Shown here one piece after another: positions 8,835 to 17,711 of a DNA stretch of 64,000 nucleotides. The stretch comes from Candidatus Enterococcus willemsii (GTDB lineage: Bacteria; Bacillota; Bacilli; Lactobacillales; Enterococcaceae), in NCBI RefSeq assembly GCF_009933335.1, contig NZ_MAEL01000010.1:54548-118547 (forward strand). The letters are read 5' to 3'. The translations under genes were made by a program, and so were the position numbers. The notes under the pieces were generated by a model. That model saw nothing but the letters and a program-made list of their open reading frames with translations, was not told the origin of the DNA and did not search any database. The number at the start of each line of letters is the position of its first letter. The first letter of the stretch is position 1.

Positions 8835-8859
8835 AAATAAAAAAATCGGGGGAATTATA

Positions 8860-9723
8860 ATGAAAAAATGGGTTAAATTGGCAATTACATCAGCAGCAGT
8901 GTTAGCTTTTGCAGCAGGCTGTGGCAATAAAGCAGCGACAGATGAAAGTGGTTCTGCTAGTACTGACGCAAGTAAGGAAGAAGTAACGGTTAAATTAGGT
9001 ATTATTGGAGCAGATACCGATGTTTGGGATGATGTGAAAGACCGCTTGCAAGAGGAAGGAATTAATTTGGAATACGTTAAATTTACCGAGTATAGCCAAC
9101 CTAACTCCGCATTAGCGAGTGGTGATATTGATTTGAATTCTTTCCAACATCAGTATTTCCTAGATAATTTTAATGAGGAACATGGCACAGATTTAGTTTC
9201 TATCGGGAATACTGTCAATGCACCATTAGGTATTTATTCTGAAAAAATCAAAGACATTAGTGAGATAAAAGATGGCGATAAAGTAGCTATTCCTAATGAT
9301 GTAACAAACGGTGGTCGTGCGTTATTATTATTACAAACAGCGGGATTAATTAAAGTCGATGAAGCAGCTAAACAAGCACCAACAGTTTCTGACATTACAG
9401 ACAATCCAAAGAATTTAGAAATTGTTGAGCTAGAAGCTTCCCAAACAGCACGTGCTTTACAAGATGTGACAGTATCAGTTATTAACAGCGGAATGGCTGT
9501 CGATGCAGGCTTTGTTCCAAAAGAAGATGCGATTTATTTAGAACCAGTCGATGACACATCTCGTCCATATGTAAATATTATTGCGGCGCGCAAAGAAGAC
9601 GAAGATAATGAAGTTTATAAGAAAGTCGTTGCGGCTTATCAAACAGAAGAAACAGCAAAGGTTATTGAAGAAACATCAAAAGGTTCAAGTATCCCAGCGT
9701 GGGAAACATTTGGTAAAAAATAA
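8860..9723 (+). CDS. metQ: Methionine-binding lipoprotein MetQ
   Basis: The 287-residue protein is a NlpA/MetQ-type solute-binding lipoprotein. A signal sequence ends in the lipobox FAAGC, so the mature protein would be lipid-anchored at Cys-21 on the outer face of the membrane. The segment TVKLGIIGADTDVWDDV and the later NSFQHQYFL and NDVTNGGRAL motifs are typical of the family. It would deliver L-methionine (and possibly D-methionine or methionine sulfoxide) to MetNI. Its start follows GGGGGA. Confidence 0.95.
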   Translation: MKKWVKLAITSAAVLAFAAGCGNKAATDESGSASTDASKEEVTVKLGIIGADTDVWDDVKDRLQEEGINLEYVKFTEYSQPNSALASGDIDLNSFQHQYFLDNFNEEHGTDLVSIGNTVNAPLGIYSEKIKDISEIKDGDKVAIPNDVTNGGRALLLLQTAGLIKVDEAAKQAPTVSDITDNPKNLEIVELEASQTARALQDVTVSVINSGMAVDAGFVPKEDAIYLEPVDDTSRPYVNIIAARKEDEDNEVYKKVVAAYQTEETAKVIEETSKGSSIPAWETFGKK

Positions 9724-9749
9724 AAGGAGACTACTAGGAGGACGTCTAA

Positions 9750-10955
9750 ATGACAAGAGCAGAAAAATATACGACAATTCAAGAATTTATTCAAGAACGT
9801 TTACCTGAATATCAAGCATTAGCATTGGACATTCATGAACATCCAGAGGTAAGTAACTATGAAGTCTATTCTTCGGATGCTTTGATTGCGCAATTAAAAA
9901 AGGAAGGGTTTGACGTGCAAAAAGATGTGGCTGGTCACCATACAGGGTTTGATGCACGTTACAAATCTGACAAAGCAGGTCCAACCTTATCATTCTTAGC
10001 AGAATACGATGCATTACCAGGGATCGGTCATGCGTGTGGGCATAATTTATTCGGTACTTACTCTGTCTTAGCTGCTAGTGCATTAAAACAAGTGATTGAC
10101 GAAGTTGGTGGAGAAATCCGTGTCTATGGAACACCTGGAGAAGAAGGTGGCGAAAATGGTTCAGCAAAAGGTAGCTTTGTTCGTGAAGGTTTCTTTGAAG
10201 ATGTTGATGCAGCACTATGTGTCCATCCTGCACACCGTTATTCTAAAACGACACATGGTTTAGCTAATGATCCAGTGGATGTGAAGTTTTATGGTGTAGC
10301 ATCGCATGCAGCAGGTGCACCAGAAAAAGGAATTAGCGCATTAGAAGCTTTATTACAAGTTTTCAATGGTATTAATGCCCTACGTCTTTTTGTTCCTAAA
10401 GATGTGAACATTCATGGCATTATTACCGATGGTGGTGTGGCAGCCAATGTGATTCCAGAATATGCGGCTGGTCGTTTCTATCTACGTGCAGCAAATCGTG
10501 CCACGTTGAATGATGTTTATGAAAAAGTGGAAAATATTATTAAAGGTGCTGCTTTAGCAACAGGTGCAACTTATGAGTTTGGCTTATTCCAAAACTCAGT
10601 CGATGATATTATTATTACACCGTTATTCGATGAATTGTTCTTTAGCCATGCCAAAGAAGCAGGGGTACCAGAAGCAGAAATTGATAACAGTGTTCGTGAA
10701 AGTTTTGGTTCATCCGATGTAGGAAATGTGAGCCAAGTGATTCCAACGATTCAACCAACGGTTTCTATTTCTGATGAGTATATTGCAGGTCATTCAATTG
10801 AATTTAAAGCCGCTGCTCGCAGTGAAAAAGGATTAAATTCAATTGCTATTGCAGCTGAGTTACTAGCAAAAACAGCTTTGGATTTAATTGAAGAACCAGA
10901 ACTATTAGAAAAAATTAAAGTCGATCATCAAGCGAGTTTAGCTCGAGGAAATTAA
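9750..10955 (+). CDS. M20D-family amidohydrolase in the metNIQ operon
   Basis: This 401-residue protein belongs to the M20D aminoacylase/AbgB-like peptidases: metal ligands in ACGHNL (near residue 90) and the GTPGEEGGENG motif (near 130), the dimerisation-domain SHAAGAPEKG segment and the late GSSDVGNVS motif. Such enzymes split amide bonds such as those of N-acyl amino acids or aminobenzoyl-glutamate in the cytosol. It lies 26 bases behind metQ, with AGGAGG, and ahead of the operon terminator, so it shares the methionine T-box control. A role in freeing methionine from an N-acyl or dipeptide form taken up by MetNIQ is a reasonable inference but is not shown by the sequence. A second member of the same family lies at 45915-47084. 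Confidence 0.88.
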   Translation: MTRAEKYTTIQEFIQERLPEYQALALDIHEHPEVSNYEVYSSDALIAQLKKEGFDVQKDVAGHHTGFDARYKSDKAGPTLSFLAEYDALPGIGHACGHNLFGTYSVLAASALKQVIDEVGGEIRVYGTPGEEGGENGSAKGSFVREGFFEDVDAALCVHPAHRYSKTTHGLANDPVDVKFYGVASHAAGAPEKGISALEALLQVFNGINALRLFVPKDVNIHGIITDGGVAANVIPEYAAGRFYLRAANRATLNDVYEKVENIIKGAALATGATYEFGLFQNSVDDIIITPLFDELFFSHAKEAGVPEAEIDNSVRESFGSSDVGNVSQVIPTIQPTVSISDEYIAGHSIEFKAAARSEKGLNSIAIAAELLAKTALDLIEEPELLEKIKVDHQASLARGN

Positions 10956-10979
10956 AATTTTTAATTTAAATACTATTTT

Positions 10980-11019
10980 GAGCCAGGAATCTTATGTAAT
11001 AGAGATTTTCTGGCTTTTT
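10980..11019 (+). terminator. Intrinsic terminator of the metNIQ operon
   Basis: AGCCAGGAATCT pairs with AGATTTTCTGGCT around a short loop and is followed by a T-run. The remaining bases to 11163 are A/T-rich leader sequence; a TATAAT at 11110-11115 may be the -10 box of the next operon, but I see no good -35 box. Confidence 0.8.
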
Positions 11020-11163
11020 ATTATGTCTAAAATGTTATTTTTATTAGAAAAATTAAATAATTATTAGAGAAAATCGTTGTAATTGTATGAAAATTCTGTT
11101 AAAATCCTCTATAATTCTTTATGTGAAAAAAAATTGCTTAATATGAAATAAGGGGGAAGAAAA

Positions 11164-12750
11164 ATGAAAAGTAGGTTACTAAAAACAGTTCTATTAGGAA
11201 GCTTAGGTTTGTTGTTAGCTGCATGTGGTAGTGGGAAAACTGAAGAATCAGGTAAAGAAACAAATCAAGCATCATCAGGTGGAGAATTACGCATTGCCTT
11301 ATCTTCAGGTATTGCAACGTTAGATCCAATTTCGTATACCGCTGTGTATGAATCAAATATTATGCGGAGTGTCTTTGATACGTTGGTTACGTATAATAAG
11401 GATTTATCGGAAATTGTCCCCAATTTGGCAACAGAATGGGAAATTTCTGATGATTTGAAGACATATACATTCAAATTGAGAGATGATGTGCATTTTCATA
11501 AAGGTGAGTTTCAAGATGGCCGCTTAATGACAGCCGAGGATGTGAAATATTCTCTTGAGCGTTCATTAAATGAATCAGCGATGAATCGTTTACGAAATAT
11601 TAAGGAAATTACAGTTGTTAGTGATACCGAAATTAAAATCGAGCTAGAAACACCGTATGCAGCCTTTTTGGCGATGTTAACGGATGCTGGAAATTCAATC
11701 GTACCTAAAGAAGAAGTAGAGGGAATGGGAGATGAGTTTTCTAGACACCCAGTGGGAACAGGGCCGTATGCATTTGCAGAATGGATGACAGATGACTTTG
11801 TCCGTTTAGAAAAAAATGCAGATTACTGGCAAGCAGAACCAAAATTAGACAGTGTGAAATTTACGTTTATTACTGATGGTAATATGATGGGAAATGCTTT
11901 GCAATCAGGTGATATTGATGTTGCAACAGATATTAAAGGACAAAACGTCGAGTTAATCGAAAATAATAGTGAGTTAAGTTTAGAAAAATCAGATGGACTA
12001 TCTATTGGGTATTTGGCATTTAACATGAAGGAAGGGCCAACTAAAGACTTAAAAGTACGACAAGCGATGAATTTAGCATTGAATCGTACCGAATTGGTAG
12101 AAGGTGTGTATAAATATGGAGAGGCGAAAGAAGCTTACCTACCATTGCCACAAGCTTCATGGGGATATAGTAAAGAAGTAGAAAAACAAGTGAAAGATGC
12201 GAGTGGTCCAAATCTTGAAGAAGCAAAGAAATTGTTAGCAGAAGCAGGTTATGCAGATGGTTTTGATATTGATATTTATGTTGCAGAATCGCGTGTACCT
12301 GCTGCGACGATTTTCCAAGCTCAAATGGAAAAAATTGGTATTAATATTTCAATTAAATCTGTGGAGTGGGGAACTTTTAGCGATACCGTATCAAAAGGGA
12401 AGGCTCCGTTATACATTATGGGATGGAGCTGGTACCCAGATCCAGACTTCTTCTTGTATCAAATGCTCGATTCTAAGCAAATCGGTGCTTTGGGCAATGG
12501 GGGCGGATATACGAACCCTGAAGTCGATAAATTATTAGCCCAAGCAACAAGTGAAACTTCTGACCAAGAAGCACGTGCAAAAATTTATGAAGAAGCATTG
12601 GCATTGATTGCTGCTGATTTACCACATTTAGATTTATATGACCAAGATATTATTGTTGGTTTAAGTAATAAAGTAGATGGCTTCAATGTACGTCCTGATG
12701 GAACAATTGTGTTAGTGAGTGCAGATACAAATGTTGGTTTGGCAGAATAA
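11164..12750 (+). CDS. Oligopeptide/dipeptide-binding lipoprotein (family 5)
   Basis: This 528-residue protein is the solute receptor of the peptide importer encoded just downstream. It has a signal sequence with lipobox LLAAC (lipid-anchored Cys at about residue 21) and the SBP family 5 fold, with the segment GGELRIALSSGIATLDP at the mature start, the ...LAEAGY... motif and the W-rich region near GWSWYPDPDF. Family 5 proteins bind peptides, and sometimes nickel or other ligands. The two peptidases at the end of the operon favour short peptides. Start behind GGGGGA. Confidence 0.92.
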   Translation: MKSRLLKTVLLGSLGLLLAACGSGKTEESGKETNQASSGGELRIALSSGIATLDPISYTAVYESNIMRSVFDTLVTYNKDLSEIVPNLATEWEISDDLKTYTFKLRDDVHFHKGEFQDGRLMTAEDVKYSLERSLNESAMNRLRNIKEITVVSDTEIKIELETPYAAFLAMLTDAGNSIVPKEEVEGMGDEFSRHPVGTGPYAFAEWMTDDFVRLEKNADYWQAEPKLDSVKFTFITDGNMMGNALQSGDIDVATDIKGQNVELIENNSELSLEKSDGLSIGYLAFNMKEGPTKDLKVRQAMNLALNRTELVEGVYKYGEAKEAYLPLPQASWGYSKEVEKQVKDASGPNLEEAKKLLAEAGYADGFDIDIYVAESRVPAATIFQAQMEKIGINISIKSVEWGTFSDTVSKGKAPLYIMGWSWYPDPDFFLYQMLDSKQIGALGNGGGYTNPEVDKLLAQATSETSDQEARAKIYEEALALIAADLPHLDLYDQDIIVGLSNKVDGFNVRPDGTIVLVSADTNVGLAE

Positions 12751-12784
12751 AACAGCAAAGAAATAAAAAAATGAGGTGAAGAAT

Positions 12785-13741
12785 TTGCTAAAATATACAG
12801 CCAAGCGATTAGTTGACTTAATTCCAACCCTGTTTTTAGTAGCAATTATTGTATTTGCTATTACACGAATGATTCCGGGTGATCCAGCCAGTACAATGCT
12901 CGGCCCTCAAGCAAGCGTTGAAGAAATTAATCGCTTACGAGAACAGATGGGATTAGACGAACCCAAACTTCAACAATTTATCCAGTATATGAAAGAATTA
13001 CTTCACTTTGATCTTGGCTACTCGATGGCATATCGCCGTCCTGTAGCTGAGCTCATCATGGAACGCTTTCCTAATACTGTCATTTTGACAATCTTTGCCT
13101 TGATTATTTCTTTAATAATCGGAATGGCATCGGGAATTATTTCAGCGGTAAAAAAAGGCAGTATTTTGGATTATTGTTTTACAGTAGTTTCCTTAGTAGG
13201 AGTGTCTATTCCAGTATTTTGGTTAGGGATTATGTTGGTATTATTATTTAGCGTGAAATTAGGATGGTTTCCTTCAACCGGAATTGGGAATTTGAATGAT
13301 GGTTTAGGAGATTATTTATTACATCTGATATTACCGGGAGTGACTTTAGCAACCATTCCAATGGCAACATTTTCACGAATCACTCGTTCCAGTATGTTAG
13401 AAGTATTAGAACAAAACTATATTAAAACAGCAAAAGCTAAAGGATTAAAAGGGACGGTCATTATTTTGAAACATGCTTTAAAAAATGCGATGACTCCTAT
13501 CTTAACAGTAATGGGCATGCAAATTTCCTCAATGTTAGGAGGAGCTGTATTAACAGAAACTATTTATAGTTGGCCAGGAATGGGACGTTTAATTGTAGAT
13601 GCCATTAATAAACGAGATTTTGTTGTTGTACAAGGAACGGTTCTCTTTTTAGCGGTCTTGTTTGTATTAGTCAATTTAGTTGTTGATTTACTTTATACAG
13701 TGGTAAATCCAAAGGTAAGTCTTGGAAAGGCGGCGAAGTAA
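12785..13741 (+). CDS. Peptide ABC importer permease (DppB/OppB type)
   Basis: The 318-residue protein has an N-terminal membrane segment followed by a periplasmic-type loop and five further segments, as in DppB. It carries the MIPGDPAS motif after the first membrane segment and an EAA-like loop (YIKTAKAKGLKGTVIIL). A TTG at 12785 is taken as the start because GAGGTG lies 6 bases upstream at 12773-12778; the GTG inside that site at 12776 would leave it without a ribosome binding site. It ends one base before the second permease. Confidence 0.92.
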   Translation: MLKYTAKRLVDLIPTLFLVAIIVFAITRMIPGDPASTMLGPQASVEEINRLREQMGLDEPKLQQFIQYMKELLHFDLGYSMAYRRPVAELIMERFPNTVILTIFALIISLIIGMASGIISAVKKGSILDYCFTVVSLVGVSIPVFWLGIMLVLLFSVKLGWFPSTGIGNLNDGLGDYLLHLILPGVTLATIPMATFSRITRSSMLEVLEQNYIKTAKAKGLKGTVIILKHALKNAMTPILTVMGMQISSMLGGAVLTETIYSWPGMGRLIVDAINKRDFVVVQGTVLFLAVLFVLVNLVVDLLYTVVNPKVSLGKAAK

Positions 13742-13742
13742 C

Positions 13743-14606
13743 ATGGAAATTACAACAAAGTCACCAAGCTTGTCAAAGATGTTTATCAAAAAATTATTTC
13801 AAAATAAATTAGCTGTGATTGGTTTAATCGTAGTGTTACTAGTCATATTAATGGCGATACTGGCTCCAGTAATTGCCACGCATAAACCAAACGAAATGGA
13901 TATGGCAGCAACTTTATTAGGACCTGGAAAAGACGGTCATTTATTGGGAACTGATAATTATGGTCGAGATGTTTTTAGTCGTATCGTTTATGGTTCGAGA
14001 ATTTCCTTGGTTGTAGGCTTAGGGGCAGTCGGAGTAGGTTCGATTATTGGTATTTTACTCGGGTTAATTGCTGGTTATTTTGGTGGGGTCATTGATTCTA
14101 TTATTATGCGTTTAATGGATGCTCTTGCAGCTTTTCCGTTCATTCTTTTAGCGATTACGTTGATGACTGTTTTAGGAACAGGATTAACAAATGTCATTAT
14201 TGCGGTAGGAATTGGGAATGTTCCTGGCTTTGCTCGTATGATTCGTGGACAAGTACTAAGTGTCAAAGAAGAACTATTTATTGAAGTGACAGAATCTTTA
14301 GGTGCGAATCAGACCCGAATTATTTTTACACATGTATTGCCAAACTGTTTAACGCCAATTATTGTGTATGCCACTATGAGTGTTGCGGGTGCAATCATTT
14401 CAGAAGCAGCATTAAGTTTCTTAGGATTGGGGATTCAACCACCTACTGCTTCTTGGGGAAATATTTTGAAAGAAGGAAAAGATTACTTAATTATTGCACC
14501 ACATATTGCTATTTTTTCAGGAATGTCTATCTTATTATCTGTTTTAGGTCTCAATTTATTTGGTGATGGACTGAGAGATGCGCTTGATCCAAGAACAAGG
14601 TTATAG
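13743..14606 (+). CDS. Peptide ABC importer permease (DppC/OppC type)
   Basis: This 287-residue protein pairs with the preceding permease. It shows the DppC-type N-terminal helix (LAVIGLIVVLLVILMAILAP), the HLLGTDNYGRDVFSR motif and the EAA loop (EVTESLGANQTRIIFTHVLP). The start is the ATG at 13743, one base after the previous stop and behind GGAAAGGCGG; an in-frame codon at 13722 lies inside the upstream gene. Confidence 0.93.
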   Translation: MEITTKSPSLSKMFIKKLFQNKLAVIGLIVVLLVILMAILAPVIATHKPNEMDMAATLLGPGKDGHLLGTDNYGRDVFSRIVYGSRISLVVGLGAVGVGSIIGILLGLIAGYFGGVIDSIIMRLMDALAAFPFILLAITLMTVLGTGLTNVIIAVGIGNVPGFARMIRGQVLSVKEELFIEVTESLGANQTRIIFTHVLPNCLTPIIVYATMSVAGAIISEAALSFLGLGIQPPTASWGNILKEGKDYLIIAPHIAIFSGMSILLSVLGLNLFGDGLRDALDPRTRL

Positions 14607-14620
14607 GAAGGGAGCAAGCT

Positions 14621-15625
14621 ATGGAAACAGAGAATATGCTTTCAGTAGAAAATCTATCTATTGATTTTGTAAGTGATAAAAAAAGTATTCGTGCAGTCGA
14701 AAATGTTAGTTTTCATATGAAAAAAGGAGAAGTTTTAGGAATCGTAGGCGAATCAGGTTCTGGAAAAAGTGTGACTGTTACGTCTATTCTAAAACTTTTA
14801 CCTCAAAATGCACGTTATTCAGAAGGAAAAGTATTATTTAAAGAACAAGATTTATTAACGATGAATGAACGGGATATTCGTTCCATTCGTGGGAAAGAAA
14901 TTTCAATGATTTTTCAAGATCCAATGACTAGTTTGAATCCTGTGTTTACAGTAGAAAATCAGTTAGTAGAGGCCATTCGTTTACATCAAAAAATGTCAAA
15001 AAAAGAAGCGAAGAAGGAAGCTGTACGTTTATTGAACTTAGTCGGAATCAAGGATGCTGAAAAGCGTGTGAAATTATATCCACATGAATTTTCTGGTGGT
15101 ATGAGACAACGAGTGATGATTGCAATGGCAATTTCATCGGCCCCTTCTTTATTAATAGCAGATGAACCGACAACTGCGTTAGATGTAACTGTTCAGAAGC
15201 AAATTATTGACTTATTGAAAGACTTACAAGCCAAAATTGATACAGGTGTTATCTTTATTACACATGATTTAGAAGTAGTCGCAGATATCGCTGACAATAT
15301 TATGATTATGTATGCAGGAGAAGTCGTGGAAAGTGGGAGTACGCAAACGATTTTTGAAAAACCATTACATCCTTATACTCGATTGTTAATTAATGCCATC
15401 CCTAAAGAAAATAAAAGTAGTGGGCGGTTACCTACGATAGAGGGAAATGTACCTTCATTAGCAGATATTCCTCGAGGTGTTTGTCGTTTTGCAGATCGAA
15501 TTCCTTGGATTGATGCAACTGCCCATGAAGAAAACCCGCAATTGCGAGAAGTTGAAGCTGGGCATTTTGTCCGTTGTACATGTTATAAGCATTTTCATTT
15601 AAAAGAAGAAGTGAAAGGAGGGTAA
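14621..15625 (+). CDS. Peptide ABC importer ATPase (DppD/OppD type)
   Basis: The 334-residue ATPase has Walker A (GESGSGKS), the MIFQDPMTSLNP segment, signature FSGGMRQRVMIAMA and Walker B (LLIADEPTTALD). Its C-terminal extension (from about residue 255) is the oligopeptide-type HPY domain, with HPYTRLL and cysteines at GVCRFADR and RCTCYK, where relatives can bind an iron-sulfur cluster. It works as a heterodimer with the next gene product. The start is placed at the ATG behind GGAAGGGAG. Confidence 0.94.
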   Translation: METENMLSVENLSIDFVSDKKSIRAVENVSFHMKKGEVLGIVGESGSGKSVTVTSILKLLPQNARYSEGKVLFKEQDLLTMNERDIRSIRGKEISMIFQDPMTSLNPVFTVENQLVEAIRLHQKMSKKEAKKEAVRLLNLVGIKDAEKRVKLYPHEFSGGMRQRVMIAMAISSAPSLLIADEPTTALDVTVQKQIIDLLKDLQAKIDTGVIFITHDLEVVADIADNIMIMYAGEVVESGSTQTIFEKPLHPYTRLLINAIPKENKSSGRLPTIEGNVPSLADIPRGVCRFADRIPWIDATAHEENPQLREVEAGHFVRCTCYKHFHLKEEVKGG

Positions 15626-15628
15626 TAC

Positions 15629-16441
15629 ATGTCTGTACCAATTTTGTTAGAAACTAATGAATTAGAGAAGCAGTATGTTTTGAAGAAAAAAACGCTTTTT
15701 AACAAAGAACCAGAAATATTAACAGCTGTGAACAAGGTTTCTTTGAAAATTTTTTCAGGTGAAACATTGGGAATTGTGGGTGAATCTGGGTGCGGGAAAT
15801 CAACCTTTGCTCGCTTAGTTACACGCTTGATTACTCCGACTAGCGGACAAGTATTTTTTGAAGACGAAGAATTAACCAACCTTTCTGCAACTGAAATCCG
15901 TGAAAAAAGGAAAGATATTCAAATGATTTTTCAAGATCCGTATGCTTCATTAGATCCCCGTAAGCGGATTTTAGCATTATTGACGGAACCTTTAGAAATA
16001 CATGGTATTGGTACACCCAAAGAGCGTAAAGAACAAGCACTCGAAATGTTAGAAAAAGTTGGCTTACAACGGGCCTATGCGACCCGTTTTCCTCATGAAT
16101 TTTCAGGTGGACAATGTCAGCGGATTAATATTGCACGAGCGTTGATGCTTCGTCCAAAATTGGTGATATGCGATGAACCCGTCTCTGCGTTAGACGTGTC
16201 TATTCAAGCACAGGTGTTGAATCTATTATTAGATTTACAAGAAGAATTTCAATTAACGTATGTATTCATTTCTCACGACTTGAATGTCGTACGTTATTTC
16301 TGTGATCGTATTGCAGTAATGTATATGGGAGAAGTTGTAGAATCAGGGAAAGCTGAGAGTATTTACACGAATCCACAGCATGCTTACACTCAAAAATTGT
16401 TAGCAGCAATACCAAAAAATATCGAAACAGCTAAGGAGTGA
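15629..16441 (+). CDS. Peptide ABC importer ATPase (DppF/OppF type)
   Basis: The 270-residue second ATPase has Walker A (GESGCGKST), MIFQDPYASLDPRKR, signature FSGGQCQRINIARAL and Walker B (LVICDEPVSALD), plus the HAYTQKLL ending. It lacks the cysteine-rich tail of its partner. The gene starts three bases after the previous stop, behind AAAGGAGGG. Confidence 0.94.
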   Translation: MSVPILLETNELEKQYVLKKKTLFNKEPEILTAVNKVSLKIFSGETLGIVGESGCGKSTFARLVTRLITPTSGQVFFEDEELTNLSATEIREKRKDIQMIFQDPYASLDPRKRILALLTEPLEIHGIGTPKERKEQALEMLEKVGLQRAYATRFPHEFSGGQCQRINIARALMLRPKLVICDEPVSALDVSIQAQVLNLLLDLQEEFQLTYVFISHDLNVVRYFCDRIAVMYMGEVVESGKAESIYTNPQHAYTQKLLAAIPKNIETAKE

Positions 16442-16445
16442 AAAA

Positions 16446-17693
16446 ATGTTTGATAAGCAACGACTACTTGAATTAGTCTCACAAAATGAACAAGAATTAC
16501 TTGATTTAACAGCTAAATTATTACAAATTCCAAGTGAAAATCCTGACGGTGATACTCGTGAAATTTCTACTTTTATTTTGGAATATTTAAGAACAAACGG
16601 TATTGAAGCTAAAACTTACGAACCTGATCCAAATCGGTTTAATATTGTTGCTTCCGTTGGTCCAAAAACAGGAAAAACATTAATTTATTGTGGACATTCA
16701 GACACTGTACCTGTCGGAGATTTAGAACAATGGGATTTTTCGCCTTTTTCAGGAGAAATTAAAGATGGCTATCTCTTAGGTCGAGGTGCTAGTGATATGA
16801 AGGCGGGATTAGCGGGCCTGATTTTTTCAATGGTCATTTTAAAGCGCTATGACGTTCCTTTGAAAGGAGAATTAGTATTAGCAATCGTACCAGATGAAGA
16901 AAGTGGTGGTGATTTTGGGGTACCTTGGTTGTTAGATGAAGGCATTATTACAGGCGATGGTTGCTTAATTGCAGAACCTTCCAGCGAATTGAATCCAACT
17001 ATCGGACAAAAAGGCTCATGTTGGTTTAAATTAACTGTTAATGGCGTTCCAGCACACGGAAGTCTAGCGCCGTTTGTTGGTAAAAATGCAATTGTCGATG
17101 CTATTCGTGCGATTGAACGAATTCGAACAGTAACCGATTTGGCTATTCAAGCACCAGCAGAGTTAAAAGAGCTGTTACAAGTATCAAACGAGTATTTGCT
17201 TGAAAATGAACGTGCTGAAACGCGTGGCGTCTTTGAAAAAATCACTTGCAATATCGGAACTATTCAAGGTGGTACCAGTGCAAACGTTGTTGCAGATAAA
17301 TGTGTGGTTAATATCGATTGTCGATTGCCATTTGGAATTACAAATGAAGAAACTATGGTTTATATTAAGCAAGAGTTAGATCAATTGGACATTGATTATA
17401 CAATTGAAAGTTTTGGTTTTAAAAGTTCAGCAAATTATACACCAGCAGAAAATCCTGTTTGTCGGGCAATTGTAGACAATATTAGTTATGTTTTAAAAGA
17501 GCATGCGTATGGGGTCTTGCAATGGGCCTGTAGTGATGCTCGTCATTTTAGAGTACATGATATTCCGGTCTTACAATATGGTCCTGCTGAGCTAGATACT
17601 ATTCATGGCTTTAATGAGAAAGTCCAAGTTAAGCAAGTAATTAATTGTGCCAAAGTATATACATTAGCAGCGATAGATTTTTTAAATGAATAG
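16446..17693 (+). CDS. M20-family metallopeptidase (ArgE/DapE type)
   Basis: The 415-residue protein is a zinc-dependent M20 peptidase or deacylase. Metal ligands are visible in YCGHSDTVPVG (H and the base-adjacent D), GRGASDMKAG, the PDEESGG catalytic/metal glutamates, an AEPSS segment and a late HGFNEKV histidine. Relatives remove N-acyl groups or cut small peptides. It starts four bases after the transporter ATPase, behind AAGGAG, so it is translated with the importer and is likely to act on what the importer brings in. It is not of the M20D subgroup found at 9750 and 45915. The substrate is unknown. Confidence 0.9.
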   Translation: MFDKQRLLELVSQNEQELLDLTAKLLQIPSENPDGDTREISTFILEYLRTNGIEAKTYEPDPNRFNIVASVGPKTGKTLIYCGHSDTVPVGDLEQWDFSPFSGEIKDGYLLGRGASDMKAGLAGLIFSMVILKRYDVPLKGELVLAIVPDEESGGDFGVPWLLDEGIITGDGCLIAEPSSELNPTIGQKGSCWFKLTVNGVPAHGSLAPFVGKNAIVDAIRAIERIRTVTDLAIQAPAELKELLQVSNEYLLENERAETRGVFEKITCNIGTIQGGTSANVVADKCVVNIDCRLPFGITNEETMVYIKQELDQLDIDYTIESFGFKSSANYTPAENPVCRAIVDNISYVLKEHAYGVLQWACSDARHFRVHDIPVLQYGPAELDTIHGFNEKVQVKQVINCAKVYTLAAIDFLNE

Positions 17694-17711
17694 ATGATAG
17701 GTGGGACGTAA

